Positions 1-6,357 of a DNA stretch of 10,122 bases are shown here, piece by piece. Numbering within the stretch: position 1 is the first letter of the stretch; the number at the start of each line of letters is the position of its first letter. Both the position numbers and the translations under genes were made by a program. The notes below the pieces were generated by a model, which was not told where the DNA came from, searched no databases, and saw nothing but the letters and a program-made list of their open reading frames with translations. This stretch comes from a bacterium UBP2_UBA2255. Its GTDB lineage: Bacteria; Edwardsbacteria; AC1; EtOH8. The DNA lies in NCBI GenBank assembly GCA_002347565.1, contig DDXR01000025.1, positions 114,029-124,150 of the forward strand. The letters run 5' to 3'.

Positions 1-53
1 CCGTGGTCGACGTGGGCGATGATGGCGATATTGCGGATCTTCTTGTCGGTCAT
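1..53 (-). CDS. typA: TypA/BipA ribosome-associated GTPase, N-terminal fragment (cut by window edge)
   Basis: Only the first 17 codons and two bases are present. They read MTDKKIRNIAIIAHVDHG, the last residue being inferred from GG. IAHVDHG is the start of the P-loop (G1) of translational GTPases, and RNIAIIAHVDHG is the form typical of TypA/BipA. LepA usually has IIAHIDHGKST and EF-G has MAHIDAGKTT. TypA is a cytoplasmic GTPase that binds the 70S ribosome and supports growth under stress and ribosome assembly; that role comes from the family. The ATG at 51-53 is preceded by a purine-rich stretch (GAAAGAAAC) but no strong Shine-Dalgarno. An 88-bp gap separates it from the HEAT-repeat gene upstream. 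The remaining roughly 590 codons lie outside, so integrity cannot be judged. Confidence 0.85.
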   Translation of the reverse strand, partial: MTDKKIRNIAIIAHVDH

Positions 54-119
54 GTTTCTTTCGTGGGATCAGACGAACGGGCCAGTCCGATATCCATGCT
101 GTTTGATTTTAATCGTACG

Positions 120-141
120 CTGGCGGCGATACGCCATCCAG
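120..141 (-). other. Imperfect hairpin just after the HEAT-repeat gene stop; possible weak terminator
   Basis: Read on the minus strand, CTGG-AT-GGCG then loop TAT then CGCC-G-CCAG can fold into two 4-bp stems separated by a small internal loop. It begins at the base after the stop codon of the HEAT-repeat gene. The following bases (GCGTACGATTAAAATC) have no T tract, so this is not a standard intrinsic terminator. The rest of the 88-bp gap to typA shows only a TAAAAT box that could be a -10, without a convincing -35. Confidence 0.3.
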
Positions 142-1167
142 TCAGGGCGTGCCCTTGCCCCTGGGCTCGGAGACGATCTTGTAGTAGCCGTCGTCCTTCT
201 TCTCGATCTTGAAGCCCTGCTTGGTCAGCGCCTCGCAGGCCGCGTTGCGGACGAAGTCGTCCTCGTCGCCCAGCGCCTTCTTCAGCGACTTGACGGCCTT
301 CTTGTCGTTCCAGTGCTCCAGGCCGGCGGCCGCGGTGGCCCGGACCTCGAACTGGTCGTCCTTCATCGCCCGCTGCAGCTGCTTGAACACCCGGTCGTCC
401 CGCAGCGGGGCGATCAGCTTCAGCGCGTTGACCCGCACCCGGCGCGAATCCTTCCTGGCCAGCAGCAGCAGCAGGTCCAGCCGGTCTGCCAGGCTGTCCG
501 GCTCGAACAGCGCCAGGTTCTTGCAGGCGTACCCGGTCAGGTTGTCGTCGGCCAGGCACTTGATGAAGGCGTCCTTGGCCGGGTAGTAGGGCGTGCCCAT
601 CATCTCGGACAGCGCGCTCTCCTTCAGGTCCATGACGTTCAGGTCCAGCAGCGCCGCCCACTTGGCCATGCGCTGCCTGGCCTTGGCCTTCTTGGCGTCG
701 GCGTAGAGCGCGATGCCCCGCGCGTACAGCGGCGCGCTGGAATCGCTGACGATCACCGTCCCCTGGCGCTGCGCGAAATTCTCATAATACGCCTGTTTGC
801 CCAGCCGGTACTTTGCCAGGAACCTTCCGGACAGTTTCTGGGGATTCAGGAACGCGACCACCAGGCTGTCCGTCGGGTAACAGCGCTTGTCCGCGCGGTA
901 CTCGGGCGACTGGACGACGAGGACCTCTCGGGGCCGTTCCTTCCCCTTCAGAACCTCGCGCACCTCCAGCCGGTAGAGATAATCCCCGACGATCTCCTCG
1001 GTGGCCGGCGGTTTCGCCGGCAGCAGCTCGCGGGTCTCGACCACCCTGGCCAGCACCACCAGCTTGGCGCCGTTGATCTTGTCGCCCAGCGAGTAGACGC
1101 GTTCGAAGGCCGGCGCGGCCGGCGCGATCAGCAGCGCGCTGAGCGCGATCAGAAGGAATCGTTTCAT
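142..1167 (-). CDS. Exported HEAT-repeat protein with an N-terminal beta-rich domain
   Basis: This 341-residue protein starts with a Sec-type signal peptide: KR at 2-3, hydrophobic 4-15, and probable cleavage after APA at 18-20. Residues about 33-110 read as beta strands with the pattern A-x-L-V-V-L-A-R-V-V then Y-R-L-E-V-x-E-V-L-K-G. This resembles small NTR/TIMP-like beta-barrel domains in exported proteins; that likeness is inference. The C-terminal part has HEAT/PBS-lyase-like helical repeats at about 241-268, 273-299 and 305-319, each starting with (V/F)-x-V-R-x-x-A. A lysine-rich tail follows. Such repeats act as protein-binding scaffolds, here probably in the periplasm. A weak GGGA lies 6 bases before the ATG. 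The gene follows the LolC-like gene after 51 bp, where a LolD ATPase might have been expected. No partner or reaction can be assigned. Confidence 0.8.
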   Translation of the reverse strand: MKRFLLIALSALLIAPAAPAFERVYSLGDKINGAKLVVLARVVETRELLPAKPPATEEIVGDYLYRLEVREVLKGKERPREVLVVQSPEYRADKRCYPTDSLVVAFLNPQKLSGRFLAKYRLGKQAYYENFAQRQGTVIVSDSSAPLYARGIALYADAKKAKARQRMAKWAALLDLNVMDLKESALSEMMGTPYYPAKDAFIKCLADDNLTGYACKNLALFEPDSLADRLDLLLLLARKDSRRVRVNALKLIAPLRDDRVFKQLQRAMKDDQFEVRATAAAGLEHWNDKKAVKSLKKALGDEDDFVRNAACEALTKQGFKIEKKDDGYYKIVSEPRGKGTP

Positions 1168-1181
1168 CGCTGGTCCCGCAA

Positions 1182-1206
1182 TCGTTTTCGTTTTCTGTTC
1201 TCGAAC
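1182..1206. repeat. Short AAC/GTT-rich tract in the lolC to HEAT-protein gap
   Basis: The plus strand reads TCGTTTTCGTTTTCTGTTC and on, an AT-rich, low-complexity stretch in a GC-rich region. Read on the minus strand it holds AAAACGA, a unit also found in the heptad tract between lysS and lolC. The periodicity is poor, so membership of the same repeat family is tentative. Confidence 0.3.
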
Positions 1207-1218
1207 ATCAGGGCAGGC

Positions 1219-2448
1219 TCACTCGTACCGGATCGCCTCCACCGGCTCCATCCGGAAGGCCTTCCAGGCCGGATAGATCGTGGCCAGGAAGGTGATGGCC
1301 ACCGCCGACAGCGAGATCAGCACGAAGTCCTGGGCCTGCATCTGTACCGGCAGCTTGTTGATGAAGTAGACATCGGCAGGCAGGCTGATGAACTGGTAGC
1401 GGGCCAGCAGCCGACACAGCGCGTATCCCATGGCCAGCCCCATCAGCGTTCCCCCGGCCCCGATGATCAACCCCTCCAGCATGAAGATCCGCATCACGCT
1501 GCGCGAGGTGGCGCCCATCGACTTGAGGATGCCTATCTCGCGGGTTTTCTCGATCACGATCATGATCAGGCTGCTGATGATGTTGAACGCCGCCACCATG
1601 ATCACCAGCACCAGGATCAGGAACATCACGGTCTTCTCCAGCTTGAGGGCCGAAAACAGGTTCCAGTTGAGCTGCATCCAGTCGTTGGCGCGGTAGGGCG
1701 CGCCCAATGACCGCACCAGGTCGCGCCCGACGCGGGGCGCCTGGTACAGGTCGCGCACTTTGACCTCGATCCCGGTGACCGCCCGGCCCAGGTCCAGGAA
1801 GTCCTGGGCTTGCGACAGGCCGATGTAGGCCAGGGTCGAATTGTACTCGTACATCCCGGCGTCGAAGATGCCGGTCAGCCGGAACTGCCTCGCCTTGGGC
1901 ACCAGCCCCAGCGGCGTTGCGGTGGCGGCCTGGGGCGAGGCCACGGTGACGGTGTCGCCCAGGTGGGCCCGCAGCCGGTCGGCCAGCTCGATGCCCAGCA
2001 CCAGCGGCGGCAGGGCGCCGGGCCGGGGCGCGAAGTCGAAGTCGCCGGCAACGATGTTGCGGGAGACCTCCGTGACGCCGGTCTCCAGCTCCGGGTCGAT
2101 GCCGCGCAGCACCACGCCGTCCACCCGCCGGCCGACCGAGATCATGCTCTTGGTGTAGATGAACGGCGAGCAGTTGACGACCTCGGGGTTGGCCCGGATG
2201 ACGCCGATCACCGCCGGGTAGTCGGCGATGGGCTCGTTTTGCTGCCGGAGGATGATGACGTGCGCCGTGACGCCCAGGATCTTCGACCGCAGCTCGTCCT
2301 GGAAGCCGTTCATCACCGATATCACCGTCAGCAGTGCCGCCACGCCCACGGTGACGCCGGCCAGCGACAGGAATGAGATCACCGAGATGAACCCGGTGCG
2401 CCGCTTGCCGCCCAGGTGGCGGCGGGCGATGAAGAACTCGTATCCCAT
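1219..2448 (-). CDS. lolC: LolC/LolE-family lipoprotein-releasing ABC transporter permease
   Basis: This 409-residue inner-membrane protein has the MacB/FtsX-type layout. One transmembrane helix lies at about 22-47, followed by a large periplasmic domain (about 48-270) and three helices near 273-298, 322-348 and 375-395. The N-terminus (YEFFIARRHL, then KRRTGFISVISFLSLAGV) and the segment after helix 2 (EKTREIGILKSMGAT, about 300-314) are hallmarks of the LolC/LolE family. The C-terminus ends in the typical P-x-E-A-I-R-Y-E. With LolD and its partner, the family moves mature lipoproteins from the inner membrane to LolA. I chose the ATG at 2446-2448 because homologues begin M-x-Y-E-x-F-I-A; the open frame runs 32 codons further but into repeat-like sequence. 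The Shine-Dalgarno (AGGGA) is unusually close. No ATPase gene is adjacent. Confidence 0.9.
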   Translation of the reverse strand: MGYEFFIARRHLGGKRRTGFISVISFLSLAGVTVGVAALLTVISVMNGFQDELRSKILGVTAHVIILRQQNEPIADYPAVIGVIRANPEVVNCSPFIYTKSMISVGRRVDGVVLRGIDPELETGVTEVSRNIVAGDFDFAPRPGALPPLVLGIELADRLRAHLGDTVTVASPQAATATPLGLVPKARQFRLTGIFDAGMYEYNSTLAYIGLSQAQDFLDLGRAVTGIEVKVRDLYQAPRVGRDLVRSLGAPYRANDWMQLNWNLFSALKLEKTVMFLILVLVIMVAAFNIISSLIMIVIEKTREIGILKSMGATSRSVMRIFMLEGLIIGAGGTLMGLAMGYALCRLLARYQFISLPADVYFINKLPVQMQAQDFVLISLSAVAITFLATIYPAWKAFRMEPVEAIRYE

Positions 2449-2456
2449 ATTCCCTG

Positions 2457-2548
2457 CGATTGGTGTTTGGTCGTTTTTTGTTGGTCTTCGTTCGAATGCC
2501 TTGATCAGCAGACCCAACGACAAACAACGAACATCGAACAACAAACCC
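2457..2548. repeat. Degenerate heptanucleotide repeats in two opposed arrays
   Basis: This tract fills most of the gap between lysS and the LolC-like gene. The right array (2514-2548, plus strand) divides into CCAACGA, CAAACAA, CGAACAT, CGAACAA and CAAACCC. The left array runs the other way: on the minus strand, 2484 down to 2457 gives CCAACAA, AAAACGA, CCAAACA and CCAATCG. Both are in strict 7-base register with consensus close to CNAACAA. Because they are opposed, the tract is an imperfect palindrome around 2493-2513. Base composition contrasts sharply with the flanking coding DNA. Similar heptad repeats (STRRs) are known from some cyanobacteria, but kinship is not implied. A role in termination or mRNA stability is possible but not shown. 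Confidence 0.7.
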
Positions 2549-2553
2549 GGAGA

Positions 2554-4029
2554 TCAGTTCTCCGGCTTCATGGTCGGGAAGAACACCACGTCGCGCACCG
2601 ACTCGGAGTCGGTGGCGATGGCGAAGAAGCGGTCGATGCCCACGCCGAACCCGCCGCAGGGCGGCATGCCGTGCTCCATGGCCTCCACGAATTCGCGGTC
2701 GTACATCTGGGCCTCGGCGTCGCCGCGCTCGCGCAGCTTGGCCTGCTCCTCGAACCGGGCCCGCTGGTCCTGCGGGTCGTTGAGCTCGGAGAAGGCGTTG
2801 CCCACCTCGGCGCCGGCGAACAGCACCTGGAAGCGCTGGACGTAGCCGGGACGGTCCGGCTGGCGCTTGGCCAGCGGCGAGATGTCCAGCGGGTGGTCGA
2901 CCAGAAAGCAGGGCTGCACCAGCTTGGGCCGGACGAACTTCTTGTAGAGCTGGTCGATCAGCCGGCCCCGGCCCAGCTTGGGGTCGGGCTCGATGCCCTT
3001 CTCCTTGAGCTTGGGGATCAGCGACTCCAATGTCGGGCAGGCGTCAAGGTCGATGCCGGCGTGCTCGACCAGCAGCTGCCGGTAGTCCAGCCGCGGCCAG
3101 GGCGGCGTGAAGTCCAGCGTCGTGCCTTGGTAGTCGACCTTGAGCGAGCCGTTGACCGCCTCCAGCATCCGGCAGTACATTTGCTCGATGAAGCCCATCA
3201 GCTGCCGGTAGTCCGAGTAGGCCCAGTAGCACTCCATCAGGGTGAATTCCTGCAGGTGCTGCGGGCTCATGCCCTCGTTGCGGAACACCCGGCCGATCTC
3301 GTAGACCTTTTCGTAGCCGCCGATGATCAGCCGCTTGAGGTGCAGCTCCAGCGAGATCCGCAGGTAAAGGTCGATGTCCAGCGTGTTGTGGTGGGTGACG
3401 AAGGGCGCGGCGTCGGCGCCGCCCGGGATGCGCTCCAGCACCGGGGTCTCCACCTCCATGAACCCGTGCTCGTCCATGAAGTCGCGCAGCGCCTTGACGA
3501 ACTTCGTCCGCTTCACAAAGAGCTCTTTGACCTCGGGGTTGGCGATCAGGTCCAGGTAGCGCTTGCGGTAGCGGGTGTCGGTGTCCTGCAGGCCGTGGAA
3601 CTTCTCGGGCAGCGGCAGCAGCGACTTGGACAGCAGCGCCACCGTCCGGGCCTCGACCGTCACCTCGCCGGTGCGGGTGCGGAACACCGGGCCCGTGACC
3701 CCCACGAAGTCGCCGATGTCGAACAGCGAAAAAGCCGCGAACGCCGCGTCGCCGACCACGTCCTTCTTGACGTAGGCCTGGATCCTGCCGGTGCCGTCCA
3801 ACAGGTGGATGAACGCCGACTTGCCGTGGCTGCGGTAGGCGACGATCCGGCCGGCCAGCACGTGCGTCTTGGCTCCGTTAATGTAGGTCTCGGGGTCTGT
3901 CAGGACCTGCGCCGCCTGGGTGTCCACCGGATAAGTGATGGGATAGGGCGCGACGCCCATGGCGCGCAGCTGCTCCAGCTTCTTCAGCCGGTCGGCGCGC
4001 TCGGGGACGGGGTGCTCGAGGTCGGACAT
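2554..4029 (-). CDS. lysS: Lysyl-tRNA synthetase, class II
   Basis: This 491-residue cytoplasmic enzyme charges tRNA-Lys with lysine using ATP. The length fits bacterial LysS (about 490-510). An N-terminal OB-fold anticodon-binding domain covers about 56-135 (AGRIVAYRSHGKSAFIHLLD at 59-78). The class II core follows. Motif 1 lies around 188-202 (HGFMEVETPVL, then IPGGADAAPF). Motif 2 is FRNEG at 249-253 with ECYWAYSDY at 266-274. Motif 3 is GGFGVGIDR at 459-467, and VRDVVFFPTMKPE is near the end. EVGNAFSELNDP (408-419) is the usual substrate-binding block. After FRNEG the common HNPEFT is HLQEFT (258-263). The ATG at 4027-4029 is set by GAAAGG 5 bases upstream; longer frames run into the preceding gene. 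The gap to the metallophosphoesterase gene upstream is only 28 bp, so co-transcription is likely. Confidence 0.97.
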   Translation of the reverse strand: MSDLEHPVPERADRLKKLEQLRAMGVAPYPITYPVDTQAAQVLTDPETYINGAKTHVLAGRIVAYRSHGKSAFIHLLDGTGRIQAYVKKDVVGDAAFAAFSLFDIGDFVGVTGPVFRTRTGEVTVEARTVALLSKSLLPLPEKFHGLQDTDTRYRKRYLDLIANPEVKELFVKRTKFVKALRDFMDEHGFMEVETPVLERIPGGADAAPFVTHHNTLDIDLYLRISLELHLKRLIIGGYEKVYEIGRVFRNEGMSPQHLQEFTLMECYWAYSDYRQLMGFIEQMYCRMLEAVNGSLKVDYQGTTLDFTPPWPRLDYRQLLVEHAGIDLDACPTLESLIPKLKEKGIEPDPKLGRGRLIDQLYKKFVRPKLVQPCFLVDHPLDISPLAKRQPDRPGYVQRFQVLFAGAEVGNAFSELNDPQDQRARFEEQAKLRERGDAEAQMYDREFVEAMEHGMPPCGGFGVGIDRFFAIATDSESVRDVVFFPTMKPEN

Positions 4030-4057
4030 GGATGCCTTTCGGGTTGCTGTCGGTCGA

Positions 4058-5776
4058 TTACTGCAGTTCCAGCCGGCCGAACCGCTGGGGCGTGTAGTTC
4101 CATTCCGGGATCCAGAACGCCGAACCCAGCCGCTGCTGCTTGCGCCGGATGTTGACGGCCAGGTCCTTGAGCGCCGCGGGGTCGGCCACGCCCAGGTCCG
4201 CCAGAGGGATGCGCATGGAAACGGTCCAGCCGTTTGGGTCGCGGCCGGTCCTGATCTCGTAGTTGCCGTTCCAGGACACATCCTGCTTGCCGCTGACCGG
4301 ATCGATCCGTTGGTCCCAGACGTTGCCGGCCGGGTTGACGTAGAACTGGTAGAGGCCCTTGCCGTCGGGCGACAGCAGCAACCCGACGCAGTCGTCCTGG
4401 TGCACCGGATCATCGCGCTTGGTCGTGGTGACCCTGATGCTGTCCATCTTCCCGTCAAAACAGCGAGCCGCGAAATAGAGGTTCCCGACGTCGTGCAGGA
4501 AACGCACTTCGGTGCGCTCGACCCTGGTCGGCTCGCCGTCGTAGTAGGAGAACGCCGACAAGGGCGGCGCCGCGGCCCAGGCGCCCGCCCCGAAGCCGCC
4601 GTCCAGCGGCACCGCGGATGCGGACGGGCAGGGCAGGATGCGGGCCACGGCCAGCGGCTGATCGATGTCGACATGTTTGCCATCGCCGAACGGGTAACGG
4701 AACGTGAACGTCGGCAGCGGGTAGAGCTGTCCTCTGCATTGGAATTCGACGTCTGTCCGCGATGTGTCGTGCGGGCCGATCGCCAGCGGCAGCGCCGTCC
4801 GCCTGAGCTTCCAGTTGGCCGGCACCGTCCAGCGCAGGGTGTCGGCCAGCGGCCGGTCGTTGCTGTTGACGATGGTGACCCGGGCCGTCAGCTTCCTCAC
4901 CGGGCGGCCCTCCCGCACCGTCGCGACCGCCTGCACCTGGCTGCCGGCGATCTTGTCCCACATCAGCATGTCGGCGTAGGTCATCAGTTCCGGACCGTGC
5001 AGATGGCCGACCTCGGCGATGGCGTAGTCGAACTGCTTGTCCCGGATCCGGCAGACGGCGTACTGGTTGAACACGCCCAGCCCGACATTGCGGTTGTCGC
5101 GCAGGTTGGCCCCGGTGGCGCCGATCTCGGCGTAACGGATGCCGTCGATCACCTGGCTGACGTAGCTGTGGCCGTGGCCGCAGAAGACAGCCGTGACGCG
5201 GTACTTCTTGAACAGCTGGTGCATCGGGTCGGCCGCCGGGTCGGCTGCGGCGCCGGTCAGCCAGAACGTCTTGTGCATGAATATGAAGCGATGGGCCTTG
5301 GTCTGACTGAGCAGCAGATCCCGCTCCAGCCAGCGCCGCTGCAACGGGTCGACCTGGCCCCAGGAATCGGCGGTGGCGGTGTTGAGCACCACGAAATGCG
5401 CGCCGCCCTTGTCGAACGAGTAGTAAGGCGGCCGGTCGGTCTTCTCGAAGAACAGGCGGGCCGACTCCACGTCGCCGATGTCGTGGTTGCCGGGCGTGTA
5501 GTACACCGGGCAGGGGATCCGCCGCATCACGGCCAGCGTCGAGTCCCACTGCGGGGCGCGCACGTCGTTGCCCGCGTAGCCCTCGATCAGGTCGCCCACG
5601 GTCACCACGAAATCGGGCTTGAGCAGGGCGATCTCGTCCACCGCCTTTTCGAACATCGGCTGATCGGCGCCGCCAGTGCGGTCGGAAAAGATCACGAACG
5701 TGAAGTTGTCCGCGGCGATCGCAAACCCGGCGACCAGAAGGACCAGCCCCCCGATCAGCGACATGGAGCGTTTCAT
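4058..5776 (-). CDS. Exported calcineurin-like metallophosphoesterase with C-terminal CBM9-like domain
   Basis: This 572-residue protein has a signal peptide (KR near the start, hydrophobic 7-21, likely cut after AIAA at 19-22). A metallophosphoesterase domain covers about 25-260. Its motifs are D32-R-T34-GG in the place of D-x-H, G61-D62, G96-N97-H98-D99, H168, and G200-H201-G202-H203. A beta-rich linker domain (about 290-390) is followed by a CBM9/DOMON-like domain (about 410-572). The latter shows the run of beta strands and the D-D-C-V-G-L-L-L, Y-Q-F-Y-V-N-P-A-G-N segment common in that family. The protein probably cleaves phosphoesters outside the cytoplasm, with the C-terminus binding sugar or another ligand; substrate unknown. 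I chose the ATG at 5774-5776 because it gives a normal signal peptide and has GAGAGAAAG upstream. The frame opens 12 codons earlier, inside the terminator region. Confidence 0.88.
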   Translation of the reverse strand: MKRSMSLIGGLVLLVAGFAIAADNFTFVIFSDRTGGADQPMFEKAVDEIALLKPDFVVTVGDLIEGYAGNDVRAPQWDSTLAVMRRIPCPVYYTPGNHDIGDVESARLFFEKTDRPPYYSFDKGGAHFVVLNTATADSWGQVDPLQRRWLERDLLLSQTKAHRFIFMHKTFWLTGAAADPAADPMHQLFKKYRVTAVFCGHGHSYVSQVIDGIRYAEIGATGANLRDNRNVGLGVFNQYAVCRIRDKQFDYAIAEVGHLHGPELMTYADMLMWDKIAGSQVQAVATVREGRPVRKLTARVTIVNSNDRPLADTLRWTVPANWKLRRTALPLAIGPHDTSRTDVEFQCRGQLYPLPTFTFRYPFGDGKHVDIDQPLAVARILPCPSASAVPLDGGFGAGAWAAAPPLSAFSYYDGEPTRVERTEVRFLHDVGNLYFAARCFDGKMDSIRVTTTKRDDPVHQDDCVGLLLSPDGKGLYQFYVNPAGNVWDQRIDPVSGKQDVSWNGNYEIRTGRDPNGWTVSMRIPLADLGVADPAALKDLAVNIRRKQQRLGSAFWIPEWNYTPQRFGRLELQ

Positions 5777-5804
5777 GTTCTTTCTCTCTTTTTTATGCGA
5801 AACG

Positions 5805-5836
5805 AAAAGCACCGAGCCGAAAAGCGCGGTGCTTTT
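5805..5836 (-). terminator. Intrinsic terminator closing the sugar-nucleotide unit
   Basis: AAAAGCACCG (5805-5814) and CGGTGCTTTT (5827-5836) form a perfect 10-bp inverted repeat with a 12-base loop. On the minus strand the GC-rich stem GCACCG/CGGTGC is followed by TTTTCGTTT, the usual layout of a rho-independent terminator. It lies 20 bp past the stop of the NTF2-like gene and about 30 bp before the metallophosphoesterase start. It therefore separates the two units. The flanking A/T tracts are symmetrical, so it could act in either direction, but there are no plus-strand genes. Confidence 0.8.
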
Positions 5837-5855
5837 GTGCTCAATTGATCCCTGG

Positions 5856-6314
5856 TCAATATCCGAGGCTGACGCCCTCGATGGCGGTGACCTGCCACCA
5901 CTTCTGGCGTTTCAGCTTCAGCGTCACCGGGTACGGGTTGCCGAACGAGCCCAGGGCGAAGCCCTGCTCGCCGCGGCGGGTCACCACCACGATCACCTTG
6001 ACTGTGTCAATGGCCATGCTCTTTTCGACACTGATCACCTGGTCGTCGGTGACGACCTTGATGCGCTCGAATTCCATGAAGAACTGCGTCAGCGCCAGGT
6101 CGATCTTGCCCTTGGTCAGGCCGTCCTGGTCGTAGTCGTCGCTGATGATGCCCAGGATCGCCGCCTTGTCCCGCGCCAGGAACGCCTGCGCCGCCTTCTC
6201 CACCGCTGCCTTGATCCTGGCCCGGGGCGAGAACCATGTTACATAGGTCATGACGCCGACGAATACGGCGACAGCCAGGCAACAGCCGGAGATGATCAGC
6301 TGTTTTGTTCTCAT
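5856..6314 (-). CDS. Small membrane-anchored protein with NTF2/SnoaL-like domain
   Basis: I do not recognise a named gene. The 152-residue product has K4, a single hydrophobic segment at about 7-27, and a soluble part about 125 residues long. The soluble part has helices at about 30-58 and 69-82, then alternating strands (IKVVTDDQVISVE, DTVKVIVVVTRRG, YPVTLKLKRQKWWQVTAI). Helix-helix-strands ending in KLKRQKWWQV is the pattern of NTF2-like/SnoaL-like cone folds, where W-x-V closes the sheet; this is inference. A single N-terminal anchor places it in the periplasm or facing it. The ATG at 6312-6314 is the first possible start, since TGA lies four codons upstream in frame. No Shine-Dalgarno precedes it. 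It follows the fusion nucleotidyltransferase gene by 43 bp and ends before a terminator, suggesting co-expression with sugar-nucleotide genes. Confidence 0.75.
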   Translation of the reverse strand: MRTKQLIISGCCLAVAVFVGVMTYVTWFSPRARIKAAVEKAAQAFLARDKAAILGIISDDYDQDGLTKGKIDLALTQFFMEFERIKVVTDDQVISVEKSMAIDTVKVIVVVTRRGEQGFALGSFGNPYPVTLKLKRQKWWQVTAIEGVSLGY

Positions 6315-6321
6315 GGGACCG

Positions 6322-6349
6322 GTTCAAACTGTTTGGAACGTTTCAAACC
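6322..6349. repeat. Three 9-base GTTTNNAAC-like units before the NTF2-like gene
   Basis: GTTCAAACT (6322-6330), GTTTGGAAC (6331-6339) and GTTTCAAAC (6340-6348) follow one another directly on the plus strand. Each unit is close to self-complementary (GTTTNNAAC type). The tract occupies most of the 43-bp gap between the fusion gene stop (6358) and the NTF2-like start (6314). It could be an operator-like site, an mRNA element or chance low complexity. It lies where a Shine-Dalgarno would be expected, and none is present. Confidence 0.45.
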
Positions 6350-6357
6350 TTGAGCAA

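Noticed and set aside
1208..2527. Minus-strand frame of about 439 codons overlapping the LolC-like gene
   Set aside because: R/G/A-rich shadow in another frame of the same strand. The overlapping frame has clear LolC transmembrane and family motifs.
2449..2544. Longer LolC start (32 extra codons through the heptad repeats)
   Set aside because: The extension is encoded by the repeat tract, has no family resemblance, and would precede the usual M-x-Y-E-x-F-I-A N-terminus.
4030..4683. Extension of lysS upstream as a 709-residue protein
   Set aside because: The added 218 residues are an alternative frame of the metallophosphoesterase C-terminus, rich in R/P/T/S. The standard LysS start with a good Shine-Dalgarno is at 4029.
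19..5848. Long plus-strand open frames (about 19-1710, 2416-4155 and 3959-5848, 560-630 codons each)
   Set aside because: They lie antisense to well-identified genes (lolC, lysS, metallophosphoesterase), cross gene boundaries, and translate to low-complexity R/Q/V/L/D-rich sequence with no known motif. This is the usual effect of high GC at third codon positions.
6282..6314. Lipobox (I-S-G-C at residues 8-11) in the NTF2-like protein
   Set aside because: Only four or five hydrophobic residues precede the cysteine, and the hydrophobic stretch continues well past it. A plain membrane anchor fits better than a lipoprotein signal.
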